Shown here: positions 36,101 to 42,262 of the stretch, one piece after another
Layout of the letters: each line of letters begins with the position of its first letter
How positions within the stretch are numbered: the stretch's first letter is position 1
Assembly: GCF_019175285.1 (NCBI RefSeq)
Contig: NC_056524.1
Span: forward strand, 226,255,156 to 226,319,155
Length of the DNA stretch: 64,000 nt
Direction of reading: 5' to 3'
Source of the DNA: Sceloporus undulatus
Lineage: Eukaryota; Chordata; Lepidosauria; Squamata; Phrynosomatidae
Position numbers and translations under genes: made by a program
The notes under the pieces: generated by a model
Seen by the model: only the letters and a program-made list of their open reading frames with translations
Told to the model about the DNA's origin: nothing
Database searches by the model: none

Positions 36101-36824
36101 CCCAGAACTGGATTCCAGGTGAGGTCTGACCAAGCAGAATAGAGTGGTACTGCTATTTTCCTCAAACTGGACAATATATTTCTATTGCAGCCCAGCCTTT
36201 TTTTTTCCTTTATGTTTTGCTGTGTTTTGCTGTGAAATTGTTGACTCATGCTAAGTCTGTGGCCTGCTAAGACCTCTAAATCCTTTTCACATTTCCACAT
36301 CATTGCAGGAGATGTAAGTGAATATCAACCTCTGAAACAATAAAAAGGAGGTACATGTAGACACACGATGAACTTACACCTGTGTATATTGCTAGTAGGA
36401 TGTGAATTGGATGTGAGTCAAATTCTTACGCAAAGGGAACACAGAAGACTATGCCCAGAACCATGTTTTTGTTCTAATTATCCACTAATTCACATTAAGA
36501 TATTAAGGGTGTGGGGGAGACCATATTACCACAACCACTGCATAGTTTGTCAACTGAGTGCTCACCCTGGGCCAATGGCTCATCACTACAAGTAAATGGC
36601 AAATTCCAAACGGGGATCAAGATTGATATATCACTTAACAGATGGTGTAATTCACAAGTATGAAACTCATAAAGGAAATGCAATATATCTTAACACTAAT
36701 CTCACCTCATTCACTTGTGCTTGTGTCTGCTGCAGTCTCCGATTGCTGGTCACATTGGTCTGTGGAGGAGTCCCTCCTGCTCCTGGACTGGAAGCACCTC
36801 CAGCACCTTGAGAAGAAATTGGTG
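19936..36824 (-). CDS. VAMP2: Synaptobrevin (VAMP2-like v-SNARE), exons 2-5
   Basis: Vesicle-associated membrane protein, the R-SNARE that pairs with syntaxin and SNAP-25 to drive synaptic and secretory vesicle fusion; tail-anchored with its SNARE motif in the cytosol. Joined exons 36824-36706, 30991-30833, 27768-27717 and 19952-19936, plus an unseen first exon giving Met-Ser, encode 117 residues (human VAMP2 116, VAMP1 118). Order: Gly/Pro/Ser-rich N-terminus (3-26), [13 protein letters not shown] entry, SNARE motif with zero-layer Arg57 in LERDQKL, juxtamembrane [12 protein letters not shown], then a hydrophobic anchor (96-115) ending YFST. ETSAAK, MMIIL and YFST point to VAMP2; NCK before the anchor is the VAMP1/VAMP3 form. 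QTQAQ and the anchor exclude VAMP3. All introns have GT-AG ends, and the phases (after exon 1 phase 1, exon 2 phase 0, exon 3 phase 0, exon 4 phase 1) make one open frame. Family certain; VAMP2 versus VAMP1 or another paralog less so. Confidence 0.85.
20070..20190. mobile_element. Possible pogo/mariner-like MITE
   Basis: CAGTGCTCCCGTGCCATACA with an internal GGAACAGATCCCCCGCATAT resembles terminal and subterminal parts of small TA-target elements. The right terminus is not clear. It lies in intron 4, just upstream of exon 5. Confidence 0.35.
20406..20920 (-). mobile_element. L2-clade LINE 3' end
   Basis: Minus-strand frames [51 protein letters not shown], then a 3' UTR ending in an (ATT)n tail (20406-20433 on the plus strand is (AAT)n). 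Located in intron 4. Confidence 0.85.
20921..23019. other. Intron 4 sequence, no gene recognised
   Basis: Mostly unique. A C-run is at 21851-21860. 22395-22650 ends TCTCATCTCAGGAGAAAGGC and GAAATAAATTC, an L2-type terminal region with no coding part. The rest shows no exon. Confidence 0.4.
23339..23348. other. Assembly gap (10 N)
   Basis: Ten undetermined bases inside the L1. The true length is unknown. Confidence 1.
23812..23849. repeat. (CT)n microsatellite
   Basis: About 19 CT units inside the TIR element. Confidence 0.95.
23955..25262. repeat. Cluster of palindromic MITE-like repeats
   Basis: Repeating arms CAAAACTACAATTCCCAGG, CACTGAGCCAGGGCAGTTAA, TCAAACTGGATTATTTCTG and their inverse (AATCCAGTTT, GGGAATTGTAGTTTGTTG). 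Two adjacent units, 24556-24777 and 24778-25000, are tandem copies of about 222 bp, each itself a foldback. Related single copies lie at 37078-37235, 38825-39062 and 44675-44893. Confidence 0.75.
25368..25437. repeat. Polypyrimidine tract
   Basis: About 70 bases of nearly pure C/T (CCTTCTCCTTTTTTCTCCTC and similar), capable of forming triplex DNA. Inside the TIR element. Confidence 0.85.
26152..26581. other. Intron 4 sequence, nothing recognised
   Basis: Unique-looking sequence between the L1 target site and the next SINE. Confidence 0.4.
26582..26785 (+). mobile_element. tRNA-derived SINE
   Basis: Head GTAGCATGGTGTAGTGGTTT, B box AAGGTTTGAATCCCTGC, body AAGGTGACCTTGGGCAAGTC, CTCAGAGGAAGGCAAAGACA, CTCTGAACAAATCTTGC, tail TTGACTTGAAGGCACATAAC. 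The best preserved plus-strand copy in the window. Confidence 0.9.
26786..27716. other. Intron 4 sequence near exon 4
   Basis: Unique-looking; the minus-strand open frames here (up to 101 codons) match nothing known to me. The exon 4 donor is at 27716-27711. Confidence 0.4.
27717..27768 (-). CDS. VAMP2: Synaptobrevin exon 4 (membrane anchor)
   Basis: 52 nt giving [17 protein letters not shown] (residues 96-112) plus the first base of codon 113. This is the C-terminal transmembrane anchor. The acceptor is a good pyrimidine tract ending TCTCTTTTCAG and the donor is GTGAGT at 27716-27711. Its phase (17 codons plus one base) matches the known VAMP1/VAMP2 exon structure, where the last four residues come from a separate final exon. 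If the donor is not used, the frame reads Ser-Glu-stop immediately, giving an alternative C-terminus. Confidence 0.92.
28118..28225. repeat. Palindromic 'aactccca' repeat
   Basis: Foldback with arms TGGGAGGTGTAGTCCAACC and GGATGATAGGAACTATCGTC around CATAGCCATGTTGG. Decayed, no coding part. Confidence 0.5.
29830..30059 (+). mobile_element. Tigger/pogo-like MITE
   Basis: TA, then CAGTCTGTCCTCCTTATCCA; inside TCCACGGCTTGAAAATATTC, CCAAAAAGCAAACCTTGATT, TTGAGCATCCACTGATTTTG, GGATCTTGGAGCCAA; the end is a decayed inverse of the start (GTGGATAACAAGATCCC). The layout matches short Tigger-type elements of vertebrates. The full copy at 45599-45828 is in reverse. Confidence 0.65.
30077..30122. repeat. 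(CA)n microsatellite
   Basis: About 22 AC units in intron 3. Confidence 0.95.
30417..30680. repeat. Unclassified dispersed repeat, copy 1
   Basis: CCAATTAACCCTCTGTTGTC, CTTTGTCCTCAGCTTTCTT, GAGTTCAAAGTGCAAAAGTA, AACTCAGCAAAGAGAGAGGA, CCCAGTAAGCTCAGCCCAAA recur in the same order at 37400-37690. I do not recognise the family. Confidence 0.55.
30833..30991 (-). CDS. VAMP2: Synaptobrevin exon 3 (SNARE motif core)
   Basis: 159 nt, exactly 53 codons, from [12 protein letters not shown] through [12 protein letters not shown] to [10 protein letters not shown] (residues 43-95). It carries most of the coiled-coil heptads, the zero-layer Arg57, the Gln-Phe pair in GASQFETS that is the known clostridial toxin cleavage point in VAMP2, and the Trp-Trp juxtamembrane pair. 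The acceptor is CAATTGCAG and the donor AAG followed by GTAAAACTT. Almost identical to mammalian VAMP2 except ELDN for ELDD and NCK for NLK. The high conservation indicates a functional exon, not a retrocopy, since introns flank both sides. Confidence 0.97.
31243..31312 (-). mobile_element. CR1 3' terminal scrap
   Basis: TCATAGAATTATAGTGTTGG, GACCACAAGGGCCATCC: the last roughly 70 bp of a CR1. Confidence 0.75.
31313..31737 (+). mobile_element. Unclassified retroposon with CR1/L2-like tail
   Basis: Contains a GTGAGGGAGAGAACAGGCTG motif twice (around 31346 and 31431) and a third partial one near 31532. It ends GACTGTAAGCCTGAGAGCAG, GTAAGCCGCCCTGAGAGCC, GGGCGGGATATAAATACC and an (AAAT)n tail. 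The internal near-tandem units of about 85-90 bp are notable. The tail is typical of sauropsid LINE or SINE 3' ends. Family not recognised. Confidence 0.5.
32020..32240 (+). mobile_element. CR1 LINE 3' end
   Basis: Plus orientation: AACAGTGGAACACACTCCCT, GGAGTGTAGTGGAGTCTCC, GGAGGTCTTTAAGCAGAGG, then TCTATGATTCTATG, the CR1 3' terminal octamer repeat. Confidence 0.9.
32763..33483 (+). mobile_element. Solo LTR, retroviral or Gypsy-like (LTR 1)
   Basis: A 721-bp fossil LTR with TG...CA ends (TGTAGTAAAGCAGGGG; GCCCTGCCCACA). Adjacent pentamers ACTAT and TCTAT match in four of five bases, fitting a mutated 5-bp target duplication. A TATA-like TTATAAG is near 32876 and ATTAAA near 33371. No internal region next to it, so a solo LTR. 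It is related to the inverted LTR at 38039-38716, sharing both ends and the GCAAGTTTGTTACTCAC block. It lies in intron 2. Open frames in it are not host genes. Confidence 0.65.
33484..34033. other. Intron 2 sequence, nothing recognised
   Basis: Unique-looking sequence between the solo LTR and the long-TIR element. Confidence 0.4.
34034..34692. mobile_element. Long-TIR hairpin-rich element (copy C)
   Basis: 659 bp. The left terminus AGGAGTTTATTGCATGCTG continues as TTTAAAGTGACTTAC, then TTAAATTTTGAAGC; the right terminus is its inverse, giving terminal inverted repeats of about 60 bp with few mismatches. Nested inside is a second inverted pair, GGATCTTATCACATG (from 34092) with CATGTGATAAGATCC (to 34264). 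The rest is a GC-rich hairpin chain, including 34489-34503 with 34513-34527 (15 bp), GGGGCGTCT/AGACGCCCC and GGGACGTCC/GGACGTCCC. It contains GCGGGGTACAGACCGCC, like the ends of elements A and B. No transposase. Confidence 0.75.
34693..35568. other. Intron 2 sequence, nothing recognised
   Basis: Unique-looking sequence; no exon or repeat family recognised. Confidence 0.4.
35569..36310 (-). mobile_element. CR1 LINE 3' part
   Basis: Begins AGTCATAGAAACCTAGAGTT (mutated CR1 end), then CAATCCCCTGTCATGTAGGA, ATCATGTCACCCTTTAAG, GTGCCCAGAACTGGATTCCA. It ends in the GTTGACTCATG...CCTCTAAATCC region seen in the longer CR1 at 60766. A short foreign insertion sits near 35910-35975 (TATGCTGTTTTGATTGTCTT to AAAGTTTTATTATT). 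Confidence 0.8.
36311..36705. other. Intron 2 start region
   Basis: Unique-looking sequence; the exon 2 donor GTGAG is at 36705-36701. Confidence 0.5.
36706..36824 (-). CDS. VAMP2: Synaptobrevin exon 2 (N-terminal region)
   Basis: 119 nt encoding residues 3-42: a variable Gly/Ser/Pro-rich tail, then [17 protein letters not shown], the conserved entry to the SNARE motif. The donor is GAG followed by GTGAG (36705-36701). Two acceptors fit: the AG at 36826-36825, which expects exon 1 to end in ATG TCN G as in mammalian VAMP genes, or the AG at 36831-36830, which would need exon 1 to end in AT. Both give a protein starting MSAP. The conserved Asp before Glu-Val-Val is Asn here (QVNE). The exon lies 5.7 kb upstream of exon 3. 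Confidence 0.9.
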
Positions 36825-37077
36825 CTGACCTGAATTAGAAACCCAGCAAATGTTACAGTTCTGTCAGAAATTCCATCCATTTCTGCTACAGACAAGTCAC
36901 TTAATATTGTCACACACATCTATGAGTCTCTTTCCACTTGTTCTCCCTTATGAGACTGGATGAAAGGGGCAATGCTGGAAAGCTGGGAGAAAAGAAAAGG
37001 AAGTGGGCCACATTTAGAAAACTTTCACTGAAGCATTGCTAGAAGTGCCTGTGCTTTGCAAAAGAAGCTCTATGGGT

Positions 37078-37235
37078 CCATTCACATTATACACTTACAG
37101 TTCTATGATCCCACTTTAACTACCATGGCAAGATCTCATGCAAAATCCTCTGGTGAGGCACTAGAACTTTCTGGCTGATTACTCCAAATGCCCTTTCCTA
37201 ATGTGCAAAATCCAGGGTTCCATAGGATGTTGTCT
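37078..37235. repeat. Palindromic MITE, decayed
   Basis: GATCCCACTTTAACTACCAT, CTCTGGTGAGGCACTAGAAC, CAGGGTTCCATAGGATG: arms of the same foldback family as 44675-44893. Confidence 0.55.
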
Positions 37236-37399
37236 AGAGTGGAAGGTGAAGACACGGTCATTGTCTCAGTTCACAAGTACTAATGGTGAAGCCCTGCAGT
37301 CCCAGCCCAAGCACATGCCTCCTCAGTTACATCTCCCCTAGTTGTCTATAATGCAACCAGTTTCCCTAACAGATATGGCAGCTGTGCTGGTGCAGTAGT

Positions 37400-37690
37400 A
37401 GCTCTGGATAGTCCAATTAATCCTCTATCATCTCAATTTTAAGATGCTTTTTAAAATGTTTCAGCTTCTTTGTCCTCTTTCCCCTCTTTCCTCTTTGTCT
37501 TCAGCTTACTTCCATTGTTGCAAAGTGAGCTCAAAGTGCAAAAGTCATTTGTACTCTGTTAGCTCAGCAGGGAGGAGAAAAGAGAATGGAGCAGAATTAT
37601 GCCCTTTCCAGAAGGCTCAGCCAAAAGCAAATTGCTGCAGCATCTCTTAGTTTGTGTGTTTTCCTCATTAATAACTTTTCCATTTTGACC
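37400..37690. repeat. Unclassified dispersed repeat, copy 2
   Basis: CCAATTAATCCTCTATCATC, CTTTGTCTTCAGCTTACTTC, GAGCTCAAAGTGCAAAAGTC, TTAGCTCAGCAGGGAGGAG, CCAGAAGGCTCAGCCAAAAG follow the same order as in 30417-30680, same orientation. Confidence 0.55.
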
Positions 37691-38038
37691 ACATTCCTAT
37701 TTTACTTGGTCACACGTACTGGTTTTAATATGTGAAATGTAGGAAGTTCTGCTACGTATGAGAATCATTGCTCAAAACAATGTAGCAGGTAAGTTAAATT
37801 AGTACTGACAAAAAACTTTCCCACCTTTAGGCCCTTTTCCTGGATTCTGAGTATAAATTGTTAGAAAAAGGAGCAGATCAGTTCACTCTGTTTCTCCAAG
37901 AATTAGGAAATTTTATTGGTAGCTTCTTTATATTTACAATTTACATATTTATATTTTCTCCATATTGCATCTGCTTTTTAAACAGCAACAGCAGCAGCAG
38001 TAGCAGTAGCTAAATAGTCTAAGATCAACATTGTAGAT

Positions 38039-38716
38039 TGTGGGCAGGGCTTGTGCACCCTGCGACATCTTGGGCTCACGTGGCCACACTATCCCAGGTG
38101 TGAGTTACAAACTTGCAGACACGTGGCTTGTATGCACTTAAACTTTACTAAACTCTTCCAACTTAACAAAATAACGCCCCAACCCTGAATATAAACACAG
38201 TCTCAAAACAACTTTCTGTTTCCTCACGGTGACTCTTCTTCCAGCTCTGCTCTCGGCCCGAAGCACTTTTCTAACACCTCCAGCTCCGACTTGTCTTGTT
38301 CTGAGGGTACCAGGGCTTGTTCCCAAAGCTCTCCCTTTGGGTCCCACCACTCCCCTTCCAGAGTTCCTCCACACCCCTTCCTGGGGATAGCTAAATTCCT
38401 CCTCTTCTTTGAGGTTCCTTAAGTTTACGTCCACGTGGGGCCCGACTCTCAACAACCCATGCCTTCCTTGGAGAGTCACTGGGTGTCCTTCTCTCCTTGG
38501 GCTTCTGGTTACTTTCTCTTTCCCTGTTCTGACTGCCTCTCCGTGTCCCGTTCTTCCACATCTTCCCCTCCACCAAGCGCTTACCTCTCCCTTACCTTTT
38601 ACACCTCTCCCCAAGGATCTCACCTTCTCCACTTCCTCTTCCCCTGGGTCCTCCGTTCCCTCTGACTGTGTCTCTGTCCGACCAACCCTCACCTCACCTT
38701 GCCCTCCCTCACTACA
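38039..38716 (-). mobile_element. Solo LTR, retroviral or Gypsy-like (LTR 2)
   Basis: A 678-bp fossil LTR in minus orientation with TG...CA ends (TGTAGTGAGGGAGGGC; GCCCTGCCCACA). It is flanked by a perfect 5-bp target duplication, TAGAT at 38034-38038 and 38717-38721. It is related to LTR 1 but clearly diverged, so they are separate insertions of related subfamilies. No internal region, so a solo LTR. The intact duplication suggests a moderate age. The long minus-strand open frame here is not a host gene. Confidence 0.75.
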
Positions 38717-38824
38717 TAGATATTATCCAATAGCTCTCAATGAGGAAATATCAACCAACCTATGACTACAGCAAGCCATTGGCTTATAGCAAAAATTCCA
38801 GCTGTTTCTTGAAACATCAGAGGT

Positions 38825-39062
38825 GTAGTCCCTCTACAGAGTTATACCAGTTTGAATCCACTTTAACAGTTAAAGGCTCTGTCCTATGAAATTTTGGGAT
38901 GTTTGATGACGCACTTAGCATTCCAGAGTGCACTTTCATTAGAGAGCTTTGGGAAGGAATTCTAAGTATCTCATAAAACCATACATGCCATGATTCAATA
39001 CAGTGGAGCCATAGCAGTTAAAGTGGGATCAAATCTCTGTAACTGTGTAGTGGGCATAGACC
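38825..39062. repeat. Palindromic MITE
   Basis: GAATCCACTTTAACAGTTAA and CAGTTAAAGTGGGATCAAA are inverted arms around ATTCCAGAGTGCACTTTCAT. Same foldback family as 44675-44893. Confidence 0.6.
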
Positions 39063-39764
39063 CCAAGGTAGTATCTGCAACAGTATTTGACAGTTGTTGT
39101 TTTCGTTCCTTTCCAAAAATAAGCTTAACATTTTTCTCATGCAATCAATGTGCTGCTGAAGTGGAAAAATTATTGACATTCAAATAATGTTTGTTTTTCA
39201 AAACTGTGCAAGTGCTCTCGGAAGAAGCAGTATACTTACATTAACAACAACAACAAAAATCCGAACCCTGTCTGGTGGGTAGTTGGTAAATTATACCACA
39301 GAATTGCATTGTGGACTTTTGCAGTATACCTGTTGAGATGTTTGAGAGTTTTAAGCACAAAGACCTTGAAAATTTGATGTGGTCTGCCTTTCAAATGGGC
39401 ACAACCTGATCTGTTCTTCCTAAACAAATGGACATACTGGAAAACATTTCTCTTTTAAAAATTGCTCTTCAAAATATGTGCTGAAGTTAGCAGCTCAAAA
39501 ACTATTCTGATAATGGCATTAAAATGTACATTTTAGGAAAATATGTTAAGAAATGTATATGTTGAAAGACAGTGGACTTACACAATATTTGTAGGAACTG
39601 CTTTATTTTAAAGGCAGTGTGTGTGGTGTTTGGAAACATGTGTCCTAGTTTATTTGTTGAGGTAATGTGTAAGTTTCATACTAATCACTTACATACATTT
39701 CAGCATTGGGTAGCATTTTTGATGTATTACATTAAATCAGCATTGCTGTTATTCATTATTGTTC
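39063..39764. other. No gene recognised
   Basis: A/T-rich unique-looking sequence with short open frames only. Confidence 0.4.
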
Positions 39765-39940
39765 TTATTGTTGATATTTTGTTGTTAATTGCTCTCAGGT
39801 CAACTTCAACTTATGGTAACTCTATAAATGAGAGACCTCCAAGTCACCCTTACAAGCTCAGGGCAATGGCCTCCTTGATGGAGTCTATTCACCTGTAACG
39901 TGATCTTCTTCTTCTACTACTGCCTTCTATATACCAAGTA

Positions 39941-40504
39941 TTGGCCCTCTCCAGACGGGCCTTTTAGCACGTACTGAGTACATGCTAGGATGGCCTCGGA
40001 GTGTCCTTTACAGATGCTCCCTAATCCTAGCACGTACTCCATATGTCAAAATGGCAGCGCCCTGTACAGATGGGTGCCTCCATTTTGACATGATGGCCGT
40101 GCCATGTCCAAACATCATGGCACGGTCGTGCCGTGATCGCGCCACTACAGGGCACATAGGGTGCCCTATTTGTGGCGCCGGAAGGAGCTCCAAAACGGAG
40201 CTCCTTCCTGGGGAGTGCCTCATTCCTGCAGCCACCAAATGGCTCCGGGAACAAAGCTGGGGGGAAAGGGGCCAAGTGGCCCCTTTCTCTCCTGGTAGTG
40301 GCTCCCTGGGGTGTCCTGGGGCATGAAGCCCCAAGGACACCCCTTTCCTGGCTGGGGAGAAGTGGCATTTTGCCACTTCCCCAAGGCCTGGAAAAGCGGC
40401 GGATTGGGGCCTCTGTGGCTGCCACTGTGGCTGCTCAGGCCCCAATCTGGCAGGGAAAGGGACGGGTGCAGGCCGCCCCAAAGGGGCGGTCTGTATCCCG
40501 CCAT
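39941..40504 (-). mobile_element. Hairpin-chain TIR element, copy B
   Basis: 564 bp inside an RTE, flanked by TA (39939-39940, 40505-40506). Right end inverse: ATGGCGGGATACAGACCGCC. Read on the minus strand, its hairpins follow the same order as in copy A: GATTGGGGCC pair, GGGGAAGTGGC pair, GGGGTGTCCTTGGGG pair, GAAAGGGGCCA pair, GGAAGGAGCTCC pair. Then come copy-specific hairpins, such as ATGTCAAAATGG (40043-40054) with CCATTTTGACAT (40080-40091) and the nested GCGCCAC/AGGGCAC pair. No transposase. Open frames of up to 157 codons are structural by-products. Confidence 0.8.
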
Positions 40505-40847
40505 TATTGTCTTTTCTAGTGAATCATGTCTTCTCATAATATGCCTGAACTCAGTTTCATCATCTTGTTTTCTAGGGAGAGTTCAGGCTTGATTTGGTTT
40601 AGAACCCATTTATTTGTCTTTTTAGTAGTCCATGATATCTGTAGAACCCTTCTCCAACACAACATTTCAAATGTGTTGATTTTCTTTGTATCTGCTTTCT
40701 TCACTGTTCAGCTCCAACAACCATACATATAAATGGGAAATACGATGGCATGGACAATCCTAACTTTACAATTCGACAATAGGTCATTATACCTACTGAT
40801 CTTATCAAGTTCCTTCATACCTGCCCTTCCAAGTCCTAGTCTTCTCA

Positions 40848-40900
40848 TATCATATGTTATATCATATGTTATATCATATGTTATCTTCTCATATGTTATT
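40848..40900. repeat. Short tandem repeat (ATATGTTATATC)n
   Basis: Three to four units of about 13 nt, CATATGTTATAT type, inside the RTE remnant. Confidence 0.85.
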
Positions 40901-41390
40901 GGAGCATATGGTTATATGGATGAATTTTTCCTTTTTCCTTATTTATATTATTTGGTCTGACTTTGCATTATATCCTTTGATTACTTTTGCTACATCTCTC
41001 TTCACTATTAATGCCACACCATTTCTCCTTAGATTTTTATTTCCTGAGTAAAATATGGTGTGATTATTTGATTCAAAATGTCCCATTTCTGTCCACTTTA
41101 GCTCATGCACCCCAAATATCACAATGCTTATACATTCCTTTCCTTGGTTCATTATGTCTAGACTCCCCTGGTTCATGCTTCTCACATTTCATGTGCCTAT
41201 AATATGTGTGGGACAGTTTTGAACTATCCTTTCACATCTGAGCATGTCAACAGTTGGAGTCCAGTTGCATCATTAGCCACAGTACTACTCATAGTTGTCC
41301 TCTGCTCAACCCCGGTACCTCTTTGAGTGCCATCTAACCTGGGAGTTACATCTTCTGGCACTGTCTCTTGTTTCATTTAAGATTGTCTCA

Positions 41391-42069
41391 TCACAGCTTT
41401 TTTTTTTTTTGTAGTAAAAGACCTTCAAAAGAGATTTACTGTGCCTACTTCTATACAGTACTAAGTGTTAGCTATGGTCTTATTGCCATTATCTTTGAGA
41501 GATCATCTAACAGTATCTCTCTCACACACACACTCTCTATTGCTGCTGCCAGTAGCTGCTTAGTACATTTAGTCTGGCTCCTCAGCAAAAGGCTATCTGA
41601 CATGGGAGCAACACTGTTGCCATGAGTATAGCCTCTTGCCTCTCAGGAGCATGCAATCCCACCACTGCAGAAAGGTAGTGCCATTATTGTTATAAGCTAT
41701 AATTATAATAATTGCTTCAGAGAGTATTTCTAACTCTGCCTGTTCAGAAAGTATTTTTGACTCTTGCCTGTGAATCAGCATTTCCATGTAAAGTCTAACT
41801 ATTCTCACCCATTCTGAGGATTACAAACAGTGCAAATGAGAGTGTCTGTGTTCTTGGCTCAGTCCATGATTGGCTCTAAGTGCTGCAGTCTGACAGATTT
41901 TATAAGTGTTAGAAACATTTGTTTATCTGTTTCTCACCCAGAAAACTTTTTGCTTTTGAAATGAGGAAACTAAAAAATGCCAAGATTGGCTTCCTGCCCA
42001 GGCATTCTGCCTGGTATGGTATCTTCCCCATTGTTGTTCATTAGGACTTATGTTTGATGCCTAAATATC
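41391..42069. other. No gene recognised
   Basis: T-run at 41398-41411; otherwise unique-looking sequence. Confidence 0.4.
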
Positions 42070-42262
42070 CTAAAATCATCATATTCTGTCTGGTCTTGGA
42101 AACTAAGTAGTCAGCTATGGTTAGTACTTGGATGGGAGACTGCCAAAGAATACCGGGTGCTGTAGGCTGTATTTCAAAGGAAACCACTGGCAAGATCACC
42201 TCTGAGAATTCCTTGCCTAAGGAAACCCTATGAAATTCTTCGGTTTACCATAAGCGAACAGG
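42070..42262 (+). mobile_element. 5S-rRNA-derived SINE
   Basis: TCTGGTCTTGGAAACTAAGT, TGGTTAGTACTTGGATGGGA, GACTGCC and GAATACCGGGTGCTGTAGGC are close to nucleotides 50-118 of vertebrate 5S rRNA, including the internal promoter region. The 3' SINE body is GGAAACCACTGGCAAGATCA, TTCCTTGCCTAAGGAAACCC, TATGAAATTC, CAGGTGACTTGA. Best preserved 5S head in the window. Confidence 0.9.

Larger units (their letters stand above)
36825..38033. other. Upstream of exon 2 (presumed intron 1)
   Basis: Acceptor sequence TTTCTAATTCAGGTCAG precedes exon 2. The interval also holds a palindromic MITE (37078-37235) and copy 2 of the unclassified repeat (37400-37690). A CAG/TAG-rich stretch is at 37984-38010. Confidence 0.5.
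39765..41390 (-). mobile_element. RTE/BovB-like LINE, rearranged, split by copy B
   Basis: The minus strand preserves the ORF start with the endonuclease N-terminus (LDIMNQGKECISIVIFGVHELKW, of which FGVHELKWTEMG and NLRRNGVALIVKRDV are diagnostic), 41185-40943, and upstream 5' sequence to about 41390. The RT C-terminal end (MLCWRRVLQISW, then LNQIKPELSLEN) lies at about 40800-40505. The middle of the ORF is missing; a short tandem repeat (40848-40900) marks the join. The 3' end at 39940-39765 is separated from the rest by hairpin-chain element B. Confidence 0.75.

Noticed and set aside
38138-38692. 184-codon minus-strand frame
   Set aside because: Wholly inside solo LTR 2; charged low-complexity translation, not a host gene.
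40008-40537. Several overlapping frames of 105-157 codons on both strands
   Set aside because: They lie in hairpin-chain copy B; simultaneous openness on both strands is a composition effect.
42070-42190. Possible 5S rRNA gene
   Set aside because: Lacks the first roughly 45 nt of 5S, carries substitutions, and is fused to a SINE body repeated elsewhere.
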